Source of the DNA: Klebsormidium nitens
Lineage: Eukaryota > Streptophyta > Klebsormidiophyceae > Klebsormidiales > Klebsormidiaceae
Direction: 5' to 3'
Length of the DNA stretch: 64,000 nt
Assembly: GCA_000708835.1 (NCBI GenBank)
Contig: DF237241.1
Span: 1 to 64,000 of the forward strand
The number at the start of each line of letters is the position of its first letter. Position 1 is the first letter of the stretch. Positions 42,501 through 52,911 of the stretch are shown here, in pieces. The position numbers and the translations under genes are program-made. Under the pieces are notes generated by a model. It saw only the letters and a list, made by a program, of their open reading frames with translations, had not been told where the DNA came from and made no database searches.

Positions 42501-45500
42501 CAGGCCATTCAATCTGTTGAATATTCACTGAGCACTGTAGACAGCAAGGCAAGGCAACTGCATCCAGTTCAAAGAAGCAGTAGGCAGAAACTGCAAATCA
42601 ATCAGCTGCATCAAGCACAAGAAAATCAACACAAGAACGAATCTGAGAGAGGGGCCAGCAACACCAAGCTGGCAACGAAAGGAGAAGGCTCTCACCCGTG
42701 CGCGGGAGGTCTCGGCATCGGCAGCCAGCACGCGCTCGAGGTCATCAACCTTGCTGTCAAGAATCTTCTTCCCGTGAGCGACATGCGCCAAGTCCATGCT
42801 CAGGTTCAGGGCCTTGGTCCTCAGTTCGGTTCCCTCCGACTGCGCCGCTTCCAGCTCAGCCTTCATAATGGCATTGGAAGAGGTTGCCTCCTCAAGGGCA
42901 GTCCTCAACTTCTCATCCTGCACGTGAGGCAAGGACAAGGGCATTTAGAAGCTGATCAGAAATGCAAGTAAGGGTCATGTTTGCACTCGAGCTCCACTTC
43001 CACAGGGGCAAATTGGCTGTCAACCCAAACTGGTTAAACTCCAAGTCATTGCCCTTTATCAAAGGCAGAAAAAACAACGTCATCGTCCTCTTGCTAATTT
43101 CTCTTCCGACTTTCTGCATATGAACACCAATTCAACAGCAAATGCAAGAATTTCCTTCAGAAGTTCAATCTGCAGAGATGCAAGATTCGACCAAATACAG
43201 GGTTGTCCTGGATTGCACAAGCCTATGTGGTCCTGAGAACAACTAATTGCATTTGGGGCACTCCACTCTCCAGATTGCAAGCTCCAGCAGCAATATGCCA
43301 CAAAAGGACACTGGAAATTAAAAAGGTAGAAGCGACCAAGCAAGGATTCGCTCCTCACCCGCACTCTAGATGCTTCGGTATCTGCTGCAAGTGCACGCTC
43401 AAGGTCGTCCACCTTCTCGTCGAGGATTCCCCTTGTCGTGCGCGCATGGACCAGGTCGAAATCCAGGCGCAGCAGCTTCTCCCGGAGATTGCTTGTCTCT
43501 GACTCCAGGCGGTCCACGTGCACTGCCAGCTGAGCGACGGACGAGGATGCGTCCGCCAGAGCACTCCGCAGCTTCTCATTCTGCAAAATGCAGCAAAAAC
43601 AAGTGATGAGTCAAAGCTCTTTCCAGACACCTGCTGACCAAGGTTAAGACGTCCTGAACTGAGAGCTAGACAGATTCCCACGTAAGACTGTAACTGATGA
43701 AACCAAGCATATCGGATGTTCCATCTCTCCTTGTTCAGCAGCTTGATCAAAGAGATGCAGAACAGCAAATGGCACCAATTTGGACGTTCACAAACGCCCT
43801 TCCTGCGGCCTGCATGAAGTGTCATCCACATTACCAAGCGTGCATGCTACTGGCCTTGAAAAGGGCTGGTTCTATGCACGAGTCGCATCTTTCTAGGGAA
43901 ACCTGGATTCTAAGCGTAATAATCAGGCTTAGGAGTAAGATGGCCCTACAATGCAGCACAAGGGGTGAAATCCAGCGAATTTTACTGGCTTTGAGCTGGA
44001 GTACGCAGCAGAAAAGTGGAAAAATGCGTGGCTGCTAAGGAGGGAGACGGTATCCAACTCGATAAAACTCTCGGGCCCCAGCAAAGCCCAAGATTATAGC
44101 AGAACCTAACTAGAACCTGACTGCCGTCTCTTTCCCTCAAAAAGACACGCAGTGCAAAACAACCCTGTCATCATCAATGACATGTCACTTGGTAATGACC
44201 GAGGGCTCACCACAGAAGAGAAACAGGAGGAGAGACAACCATGGCAGATTCACGCAGAAACATCTGTTAGAAACCCTCAGAAGCCGTATGGAGGAACCAG
44301 AAAAGAATGGGAACAAGGAGAAGTGCTCTTACATCGTCCGTGCGGGTCTCCATCACACGATGCAGGTACTGCACTTGGTCCTCAAAGATTGCCTTGCCTG
44401 CGCGGGCATTGGCAAGGTCCAAGTCCAGGCGCAAGAGCTTGAGCTGGAGGTCCGCAACCATCTCTGACGCCTCATGCGTCGACTCCTCTGGTTCGCGGGC
44501 CTGCGGGTACGAAGTGCAAAGGAAAAGCTTAGACAGCTGACCCAAATGCCTGCATCTTCCAGGATTGAGATTCAGGTCCCTGACATCGGGCTAGCATCTG
44601 CCGTGCATGCTTGCAAGTCAAACATAGGGAGCCCTGGCCCACACTCAAAAATGGGTCTCTGTAGGCAAAGGAACCCTTTGAAAGGGCACTTTGAAACGAC
44701 CTCAAATGACATGTAGGTCTGTCCTGAAGTGCAGTCAAACCTGCCAATCAAACCAGTCCAGGCTGAGACAAGAATCAGGAAAGATTCAATGCTGCCCGAA
44801 ACTTGGGATGGCTTCACATGGGAACAGTCTGGGCAGGAAGCACCTCAATCTGCTGCACACGGATTGGATAATTGAATTGTCGAGGCTCGACTGTTGCATG
44901 ATAAAGCTCCTACTGGACGCAGCAACCCTATCGAGAGTGAAGCGTCTGAACCTCTGTCAGGCGATGTTATGGCACTACTGATTGAGCCCCAGTCAGTCCA
45001 CCAGTCAGTCCAACATTCAAATGGTCCAACATTCCAACTGCAGGCTTGGGAAACTTTCAGGTCCTCTGCATTGGAATCGTGCCCCAGAACGGTCTGCCTT
45101 AGGCCAGCTCAATCAAGGAGAACGAGAAGACAAATGGGGCCCACAGCCTGCTCCCTCCTCGACACTTCTCTGCACAATCTCTCAGGCATACGGCAATTCT
45201 GTGAGATTTATTAGCCGGTGATTACCAAACAACATTGCTAGCATTTCTGGAAGAGCCTCTTATATCAGCAGCGTTTGAGGGCACCCAAGAATGTCAGGGT
45301 TGGTTAAAGACATGTCTCTCAGAACCATGTCTCTCAGAACCTCTGCGCCAATCTGATCAGAATTCATCAAAATCAACTCCCTGCAAATCAAAGCAATTGA
45401 AACTAAGGTGCTTGAGATTATACAGACTATGCGCCCACTCACCTGGTATGTAGGCTCGACATATGTAGGCTTAACGTATGTAGGCTCAACCTGGGGAATG

Positions 45501-47408
45501 ATGATGTCATCCTTCTCCTCCACAGCAGGGGCCGCGCTGAAGCTTGCAGAGTATGCGGGGGCCTCCACATGGGCAGGCTCCTTTGGCAGTGTATAGCTGC
45601 ATATTGGCAAGTGGTAACCATTATACTGTATGAAGGACTCGAGACTGTATGAAAGATTCGAGACCCTCCAAGAAGTCTGGAGTGCATGGACGGAGGCCCT
45701 TGCCTGTAAGACAAGTCCATCCAATCCTTGCATGGAGGTGCCCCTTCTTGGCAATCCACCATTTGGACCCTGCCAAGCATTGTCACTACAACAGTAGCAG
45801 GGTTGAGACAACCCAGTTGCAGGCTGTTTCCATGTCAGCTTCGACTTTGGAGGAACCCGAAAAATAAGGTCCAAGAATTGTGTCTCAACTGCATAGAAGC
45901 CCTGTACTTATTTGCCCACCCGGCTAATCCTTCCTTCCTTACCAGAAACTCAACTTCTTGGGGCTGCAGTGCCATGGATACATCTATCCAAGTAGTACCA
46001 ATACCCAATGGATCTCTCAGACTGGAGAATAGCCCAAAACCTGGACTGACCAGTCCCAAAGCTCTTCACAAGGTACTGACTCAAATCAGTCGGCTTTCTG
46101 GCTACTGTCCCTACTGGAGAAGAGCATGATGTCAACAAACTTCAACCCAAGAATCCAGAAATGATCGAGCAAAGATGGTCTCCTCCGCTGCCAACCCTGA
46201 TAACAGGCCCAGAAGAGCGTAATCTGTTGACCGCAAAAAAGCCGAAGGGGACACACAGACTCATCAACCTCATAGGTCCATATAATGTCACAAGACCAGC
46301 AGGTTGACGAAAAGAAGTTGGTGGAGAAGACTGCTTGTGGGATATCACTGCTCTTGATCCAATAACCCTGGCTGTCAACCTGCACAAGACCCCCTGCATG
46401 TCTCCTTCTAGAAGCAACCATCCACGTTCGGAACAGTACCGGCCATACAGCCAGTTCTTTTCCCTCTGGTCTGACACTTCAGGGTCTGCCCATCCAACAA
46501 TCTAAGTAAAAATTTCCCTGAGGTCAAACAGCTTCCAAATCTGAAGAAGAGGCTTGACACAAAAGCCCCTTGAGCACTTGCTTTTTGGACCAGAAGCTCC
46601 CTCACCTGTTGTCAGCCTCTGGCAGCTGGAAACTCTGCGCAACAGCTCCGTTCTGGTGTCCATTGTTGTCCTGGACATCATTCGTCCATGCCCCATCAGC
46701 AGCAGGCTCATCTGGCATCCTCTCCACGACAGCCACAGCATTGCACGCCCGGCAACGGGTCTGAACCCCATCCTTTGTTTTCTTGTTGGGTGCAAAGTCA
46801 CGCAACTCCTTGACGACTCTGCACTTTGAGCATTGCTTGGCGTGTGCCCAGGCCTCGTCCACCGACATGGACAAGTGGTACATATCCTTCCCAGAGCGGT
46901 CAGCAAGGCTAACTGCCACACACGCCCTGCACGAAGCCCTCAGCCCCTTCCCAGCCTTCTGGAAGTCAATCAAAGGCTTGACCCGGTGGCAAGCTATGCA
47001 AGTCTTCCCCTCCACATCAATCGAAACCCCTGCGGAATGGCTCTGAACTGTCACATGCTCCGCGTCTCCCGTCCCAACCGCCACGGCTCTGCTAGTTGTT
47101 GTGCGCATACTCCGCGAGTGACTCGATCCATGGGGCACCTCCCTAGAGCGTGAGATGTGAGCCCCCTTCTGCTCGCGCCCTGCGCTTGCACTGGCCTTCA
47201 CCCTAATGCGACTGCCAACCAGCGCTTGCTCTGAACTCTTCAAGTGAAAGTCCAAAGCACCTGCCAAAAACGTCTTTGTGAAATCAGTTAGAGGAAGATG
47301 GACAAAAGGTCTAGTAGATGCTGCATTCCCCCTGGCTGCGGACGCCCCGAACTTGGATGTGCAGGGCTTGGTCGCGGCACTGGTCTGCAGCTGGACAGAG
47401 GCCGCCAT
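30505..47408 (-). CDS. Giant modular coiled-coil protein with transit-peptide-like N-terminus and two zinc-ribbon-like motifs
   Basis: No named family was recognised. The 27 exons are: 46606..47408, 45443..45596, 44333..44500, 43359..43580, 42696..42917, 41959..42156, 41201..41422, 40637..40834, 40166..40387, 39729..39926, 39189..39386, 38656..38853, 38230..38427, 37777..37974, 37192..37389, 36679..36876, 36137..36346, 35618..35827, 34993..35169, 34420..34566, 33866..33991, 33532..33657, 32848..33024, 32386..32532, 31882..32007, 31351..31500, 30505..30963. They join to 1949 residues without a stop. Residues 1-60 are Ala/Ser/Thr-rich and acid-poor, like a chloroplast transit peptide. Two C-x2-C pairs follow: C137/C140 with C160/C163, and C193/C196 with C219/C222. 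Exon 2 carries VEPTY repeats. Residues 320-1797 are almost all coiled coil built from repeated modules. The last exon is acidic, then has a hydrophobic stretch (about 1834-1851) and an acidic tail. Organisation recalls plastid filament proteins such as MFP1, but homology is unproven. An unseen exon in the long introns 1 and 2 is possible. Confidence 0.88.
31351..33024 (-). repeat. Four-exon coiled-coil cassette, copy B (exons 23-26)
   Basis: Exons of 177, 147, 126 and 150 nt. The first three match copy A exon for exon in length and sequence: SLQEALSLISRLE against SLSEALSLIEQLE, MSSKGEL against LTSKGEL, and LFNLKVDNMALHRAKSKR against VFNLKMDNSAMNRTKVKR. The fourth exon is diverged, contains an acidic SDSDDE insert and is 24 nt longer. 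Confidence 0.88.
33532..35169 (-). repeat. Four-exon coiled-coil cassette, copy A (exons 19-22)
   Basis: Exons of 177, 147, 126 and 126 nt in the same order as copy B. Exon 19 still carries the EFDLCHANATKAIL form of the module signature, linking the cassette to the larger exon array. Exon 20 has GELLQAALGEAL and exon 21 VFNLKMDN. Confidence 0.88.
37394..37519. repeat. Three tandem 42-bp repeats abutting a 3' splice site
   Basis: Units are 37394-37435, 37436-37477 and 37478-37519, each starting AC(A/G)(A/C)CGTTTT and ending GCAGCG or GAAGCG. They lie in the intron before exon 15 of the coiled-coil gene. The first unit ends four bases from the acceptor AG (37390-37391), so the array supplies the polypyrimidine and branch region. 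Confidence 0.85.
40506..40549. repeat. Short tandem duplication in an intron
   Basis: CATTTTCTTTGGA occurs twice about 21 bp apart between exons 8 and 9 of the coiled-coil gene. No function is implied. Confidence 0.5.
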
Positions 47409-47903
47409 CGCTGAGCGTTGTGCTTTCCCTAAGCTCTTGCGAGGCCCCTCAACACAGTCTTCTTCTCAAGCTGACGTCACACAAAAATCCCTAGGCCTTT
47501 GTATGTACAAGTTAGTAAACAAGCGTCTCCTCCATGAAAAAGCGCCTTGGTCCTGGATAGAATTTGCTCTTCCTTGTCCACTTTCAAATTCCAGTTCTGT
47601 CACGTAGGCATCTAGACTACGGTCTATCTTTTCCATGAGAATTCGGAGCCAGCGACAAGTGTGGGGCTGTGGCTGGTACGCAACCTGATCTGTTCAATTT
47701 TATCTCGTAGGTACAATGCATGGTTAAGAAGGGCGTTGGGTTTTGAGGAACCCACGTGGGACGTTGCGGCGTCCGTGATGGGGCAAAATATACCTTCAAA
47801 GTCGCTGCAAATTCTAGCACGTGCGGATCGCGGCGACGGAAACAGTTGCACTCTATGGTTACTGGTCGCTATATGCAGATGCATCGGTATGCCCTCTTTA
47901 ATG

Positions 47904-48173
47904 CCGTACCGCCAAGGGAATTCGCCACCTTTTGGTGCGAAAAGTCAATTTCGTTCGTTTTGAGGTTTCACCCGTGTACTTTGAGAGTTTATTTTACATT
48001 TCGCACAAAGCATTTTTTCGCTTTCTTTTGCCCCACAAAACAGGACTTTTCACCATTTTGAGGTAATTCTTTAGTTTCGCCTTTTCGCAGTTAGGGTCCC
48101 ATTTACATACTTTCTAATTCTTCGCACCGACCCCAAAATATTTATTTTCAGGCGATTTCCCTTGGCGGTACGG
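47904..48173. mobile_element. MITE-like element with 23-bp terminal inverted repeats
   Basis: The left end (47904-47926) begins ccgtaccgccaagggaa. The right end (48151-48173) is its reverse complement with one mismatch in 23 positions. The 270-bp element has no coding capacity and a T-rich interior. A clear target-site duplication is not visible; a 2-bp TG flanks both ends. It lies about 500 bp upstream of the coiled-coil gene start. Confidence 0.6.
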
Positions 48174-48402
48174 TGCATGTGATCATCATTGATGCGCAGG
48201 CCGCCACGCTGGGGACAATTGTGGGCCGCGGAACTTCGCAAAATTGGAAGACAATTTTAAACTTTCCAAGATTTTCATGTGGGCTGCGACGTCACTTTGC
48301 GAACTTAGGACTAGATTTTGAAAACCACTTTTTGGACCGTCCGAGTGGATGATTGTAGATAGTCAGAAGCCAGACTGATTGAACGTCCGAAACCCCACCA
48401 CA

Positions 48403-48410
48403 TGACGTCA
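48403..48410. promoter_or_regulatory. Palindromic TGACGTCA bZIP-type site
   Basis: TGACGTCA is the canonical CRE/C-box palindrome bound by bZIP dimers. It lies 140 bp upstream of the TATA box at 48550. Occupancy is unknown. Confidence 0.35.
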
Positions 48411-48549
48411 CGGGATCACGGTCAAGTCCAGACCGGCAAGCGCGCGGCCGCGCCGAGCCCAGTGGTCAAACGTACTGCTGGCACTGAGTGACTCCGATCG
48501 TGCCAGATCGGATCGGACCGTCTTGTGGTCTTGAACCACCACCGGGCAG

Positions 48550-48557
48550 TATAAATA
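48550..48557 (+). promoter_or_regulatory. TATA box (TATAAATA) on the plus strand
   Basis: A consensus TATA element in a G+C-rich setting would place transcription starts near 48580, running antisense to the neighbouring minus-strand genes. No coding ORF follows it. Confidence 0.4.
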
Positions 48558-48668
48558 CCTAGTGCTGGTTACCAGCTTTGCCATATTATCATCTGTGGCA
48601 CTTGAAATTTTGCGACGGGCGCATTGCCATTAGGCCGTTAGTAGCCTCGAAGGCCGCCTGAGTCCCCG

Positions 48669-48696
48669 GCCGCCCGGCCTGGCAGGGCCGGGCGGC
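48669..48696 (+). repeat. Strong GC hairpin downstream of the TATA box
   Basis: An 11-bp stem (48669-48679 with 48686-48696) encloses the loop tggcag. It begins about 110 bp after the TATA box. It could be part of a structured non-coding transcript. It does not match a U-snRNA or tRNA that I recognise. Confidence 0.45.
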
Positions 48697-49264
48697 GGCG
48701 GCGCAACAAGAGGCCCCGGTAATTGCCAGGCTCGCCGCCGGTGGCGAACTTTCATTTGGGATCGTTTAGAGCAATTTTTGCAACCGTGAATGACCACAAT
48801 CAGATCTGCCCGGCCGGAGTTAACCGAGAACACTGCTACTACGTCAGCCAGCCGCGCATGTAGCTGCCAGTACGCCCGCAAGAAATGCCTTGGGCGCTCA
48901 TGATGTTATGTGCCACCGTCTTGATTCTCAACTTCTACGTACCCTAACCAAAATAGACTTAAGTTCAACATCTCATTATAGTAGCCGTGCGTTGCAATCC
49001 CGACAATATCACATGATCTTACATGCATAAGCTTCAGAGACAGGGCAAGTGGCCATGCAAGGGTCATTGCAAGTTGAAAACATGCCACGACATGGTTGTT
49101 GTTGCTAATCAAAACAACTTTAGGCGTCGTTTCATAAAGGTGCATTTATGTTTGTTGCGGCAATATCTCCTTTTGGGCTACTACTCTTCAACGTAAGGCT
49201 GTTGCTTCGGTAAAGAGGAATCTCATCGAGCTGAATTGCCGGCCTGCCTAGAAAGACGACTTTA

Positions 49265-52200
49265 TCAGGCGTCCTTGTCCTTCCCTTTTGAACCTTTGTC
49301 TTCCTTCACTTCTTCGTAAGCATTTGTAACTGGGTTCAAGTAGTACCTGCAAATACAAGTCGTGAACCAGCATCAGCGTTCTCGAAGTTATGCTTTCCAA
49401 TCCTCAGACCTCAAGGTTGCAACAAAAAATAACCGCTTAACCCCAAAGCATCAAAGAGTGTATAGTACTCTGGATTCGTTTCACAGTGTCACCTTCCACA
49501 CCGAACTTGTCGTTCACTATGGGCACACGGTCACTTTCACTTACCATTGTTGAGTGCTAGCGCTGCAGTACAGCCCTGAGCCCGGATCGTAGTAGTAGCC
49601 CTGTTCACTATTGTAGTAGAACCTGCACAGAACTCAATTGCCTGAGGAAAAAGGCTGTGGCGGCTTTCCTAGAGGCTTTGCTCGGGGTTTCAACACAAGG
49701 CAGTACTCATCGGCCGAGCAGCCCATTCCAAACAAGCTAGCCAGAGGTGCTCGTAAGTGCTTTCGAATCTCTAGTTGGTCCATGCATGAAGCGGAGATGC
49801 AGTGGACAAGCGCGGAGGCTATACGTCTCTTGAATCACAAGCGGTTCAACATGGATTCCCGAACGGATCCAATGCATGCAATCGCTTGATTTCAGCCGAT
49901 CTTTGAAAAGGACGATGCCTATACTGAAGAACGTTATCGACGCTATCAGACACAATGGTTTTCAAAGCTTCTGGATGTACTGACGGCGAAGACCTGGTAT
50001 GAACTCACGGCAGGGCGAAGACTGCAACCTTATTAAATCGCTGAAGGGGTCTTCATCCTTCCGATAAAACTTGACGTACGATCCATCGATCAAAAGGAAA
50101 CTTCAGAAATTTTGCAGACCAACAGCCGTACAACATGCACTTCTCGGACACCGAGGCTTGCGAGATCTGACGACCTTCAACACGAGGTACTTTGAAAGGA
50201 CACGGACAAAGGGGAGGACGATATGAAGGCCACGGTTTGGTTTGACCCCGCAGACCGCTCACCCGGAAGTCTCGTCATAGACGAATCCAGAAGCTTCGGT
50301 CGGGATACCCCCCTCTGCCCCTCTGTTAGACGCGCCCCCGTTTGCAGAGGGCCCTGCCTTTTCCCTCCCGAGAGCGGGTGCAGCGTCATCATCCGCAAAC
50401 ATGTCGTCATCCTCCGTTGTTGCAGCAGCTGCCTGGGCGCGCAGCCGGTGGATCGCCTCGTAACCCTCTGCTTCCCGCAGAAACGTCTCCTTCTTGTCCG
50501 AGTAAACGTCTGGACAGAGATTTCCAGCGTTCAAAATTTCCACGACATCTGAATCCGAGTCGGCCGTCGTTAACGCAATTTAAGGCGCCCAAAATACAGA
50601 CCAGTGCAGACTGGGCAATAAGAAAGGGTGCAAAAGAGAACGAAGAGCTACCACAAGTCAAAGTGTGTCTTTTCCTAAGAATTACGGCTTAAATCGCAGT
50701 CCACAAAGAATGCAAGCCACAAGATTGTACTGGCTGCTGAAACATGCGCACACGCCCATACCATCTTGCCCTTCACGAGATAGTAGGGTGCCAGATTGCG
50801 CCAGGGCGCAGATCAAATCTAGAAAGAGGACAATGAGCAGCCAAACTGCGGGACAGCGTAAGTAACCACGGAATGAAAGAAGGTCGCAGATACGACTCAA
50901 AGCGAAAAACCTGAACGGCCGATTCCGGGCTATCTTTTAAGGAAAGCGAGAGCAGGAACCAAAGGGGAAAGCCTAGATTGAGACATCAGAATAATCATAA
51001 GGGTATCTTTCCACCTTGACTTCCAGAGAGAAACGACGTTGGCCACGAACACGAGCCTTTTCGACTCTCTGGAACGTTCTGAAAGAGCTCATCAGGACAG
51101 AAATGCATGCGGACCTGGTTCGGACTACTCACTGTATTCCCCTGCCTCCATTAGCCGGCTCGCGTCCTCCGTCAAGGCATCGAACTGCCTCTTCTCCTCA
51201 TCGCTCATCTTCTTCTCTTCTACCACGGGCACCCCCGGTGGTCCCCGCCCCCTCCCCCGACCGCCCGGCTTACTTCCGCTTTGCCCCCTTCCCGCACCCC
51301 CCAAGCGCCTCAGCCCCTGGAGCACAGTCTCCCCGTTCTGAAGCGAGTCTGCGATTCGCCGTTTGATGGCGGCCATCTCGCCCGTAGACATTTCCTCCTC
51401 GACACTGTCGGCTGCGGCCTGCTCCTCAGCCGCGCGCTTGGCCAGGCTCGGGTCCACCTTCACGCCCTCCAGCCAGGCGTCCTGCAACAGATGTTTGCGC
51501 CTCAGACATTGACCGATCATCTCCAATCTGTACCAGAATACAAAAGGTGAAGCAAGGCGAGTGCGAGTGCTGGCGAGTTGTGTTGCTGATTCAGAGCAGC
51601 CAGCGCAGCAGCCCCGCACAGGGCTTCGTTCGCTCATCAAGGAACATTTGAACGTGGAGTGAGCTCCTTGTGGCAGAGTGTTTCGACTTTACCCAGATGG
51701 TCAGACGATTCAGCTTTGTGTAAACCCCGTCCTGCGGCCAAATATCCCGCTCACCCGTGCATCGTTCTCCTGGCGGTATTCGACATAGTTGCCCTCGGCG
51801 TCGAAGTAGCCGTCCTCCCGCTCCTTCTTGAGATTGAAGGGCTCCAGCTTTGTCCCCTCGTCGTCCCGCACCAGGCCGTGCTCGTCATCATAGTCCTGAA
51901 CCAGAAGGTAGAGAGTTGACCGGCTCTGCTTAGAAAAGCTACAGAGTTCGCTCATACCTTTTGAGGTTGTTGGGAAACAGAAAAGGATAGGTTGTCGAGG
52001 AACAAAAGAGGATAACCTAAGCCAAAGTACAAACACTTGAGGATTGTGCATGGCCCACATGAAGCACTGTCAACAACGGGGGAACTTTCATGCACCTGGG
52101 GATGAACACCTCAAGACTGAGAAGAACCGTGTCACTGGATTCTTCTTGCAGAAGTCAGGACACCATACAGTATCATGCATGAGGAACATCTGAGTACCAA

Positions 52201-52911
52201 CTTCTCCCTTACTCAAGGCATACCACCGATTGCAGATACAAGAGTCAGTGAGATTGAGCTCAGAAAAAGTCCAGGATGGCCAATGTAACAAGAAGCCCAG
52301 CTTATCGGCAAGCCGAGACATCGCAAGTATAGTGATCAGACTTACCTCATAATCTTCCTCTGCCCCTCCGACATTGGTTCCGACATCTGTATCCTCTTTT
52401 AGTTTGTTCTTGCCCTTCTCCTTCCTTTTCACCGCTCGCTCCGTTGCAACAGCCCTCGCATCCGCGGCAATTATAGGCCCTCCTGCCTCATCCAATTCCA
52501 CTGCTTCCTCCTGAGCCTTCTTGCTTTTTGGGAAGCGCACCTTCTTGGCCCTGTTCCAGTAGCACGGGCCTAAGTCTTTGCTGACAGCATTGATTGAGCG
52601 ATTCTCGAACTCTTGAATCCTTGCAGAGACGAAATTGACGTAAGCTTGTCCTCTCCAACCAATCGAAGATGACTGTGCATTGGTTTCAAATCTCGCGAAA
52701 ATCCTGCATTATATTCAAAGTTACCAACAGAACACAGGAAAGAGTGGACTAATGCCTGGATAATTCATGCACCACGTCGCTCTACAAAGGCTAGGAGAGC
52801 TGCAGGCAAAGAGGCTCACTTCTGATCTTCTGCAGCGTCCTCATCGTCACCTTCATCACCCCCAAAGCGCTCCCGCCTCCGCTTGAGTATTTTGCCATCG
52901 GCGTCCGTCAT
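49265..52911 (-). CDS. CD2BP2/LIN1-like U5 snRNP-associated protein with OCRE-like C-terminus
   Basis: Seven exons: 52820..52911, 52346..52550, 51755..51895, 51133..51481, 50263..50509, 49545..49622, 49265..49346, joining to 397 residues. Family landmarks are VRFPKSKK near residue 36, then GTKLEPFNLKKEREDGYFDAEG(N) in exon 3 and DAWLEGV at the start of exon 4, all typical of CD2BP2/LIN1. These are pre-mRNA splicing factors contacting the U5 snRNP. Exon 4 also has a Gly/Arg-rich stretch (GGRGRGRGPPG). Animal and yeast relatives usually end in a GYF domain. Here the C-terminus is an octamer-like series of aromatic repeats (GFVYDETSG, FYYNSEQG, YYYDPGSG, LYCSASTQ, QWYYLNPV), the pattern of an OCRE domain, followed by a Lys/Asp tail. 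All phases agree. A nuclear location is inferred. Confidence 0.93.

Larger units (their letters stand above)
34993..44500 (-). repeat. Array of 17 homologous coiled-coil exons (exons 3-19)
   Basis: Each exon encodes one module: a KLKAA-like start, a NAELEAEV...L.EEG stretch, an LRTQLL-like segment, the DFDLTH signature, then K.IL..KV.DLE. Lengths are 168 (exon 3), 222 (4, 5, 7, 9), 198 (6, 8, 10-16), 210 (17, 18) and 177 nt (19). An eighteenth copy is exon 23. All are phase 0 at both ends. Confidence 0.92.
47409..49264. other. Intergenic region between the coiled-coil gene start and the CD2BP2-like gene end
   Basis: About 1.9 kb. It contains the presumed promoter of the coiled-coil gene, a MITE-like element (47904-48173), a palindromic TGACGTCA (48403-48410), a plus-strand TATAAATA (48550-48557) and a GC-rich hairpin (48669-48696). 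The right end should hold the 3' UTR of the CD2BP2-like gene. Confidence 0.6.

Noticed and set aside
46606-47408. HNH endonuclease suggested by the CxxC...CxxC pairs
   Set aside because: No H-N-H catalytic motif or beta-beta-alpha core follows; only the zinc-ribbon part is present.
46783-47607. Plus-strand ORFs antisense to exon 1 of the coiled-coil gene
   Set aside because: They lack recognisable motifs and lie opposite a well-supported exon with zinc-ribbon motifs.
48550-48900. U6 or other spliceosomal snRNA gene after the TATA box
   Set aside because: None of the diagnostic snRNA core sequences could be found.
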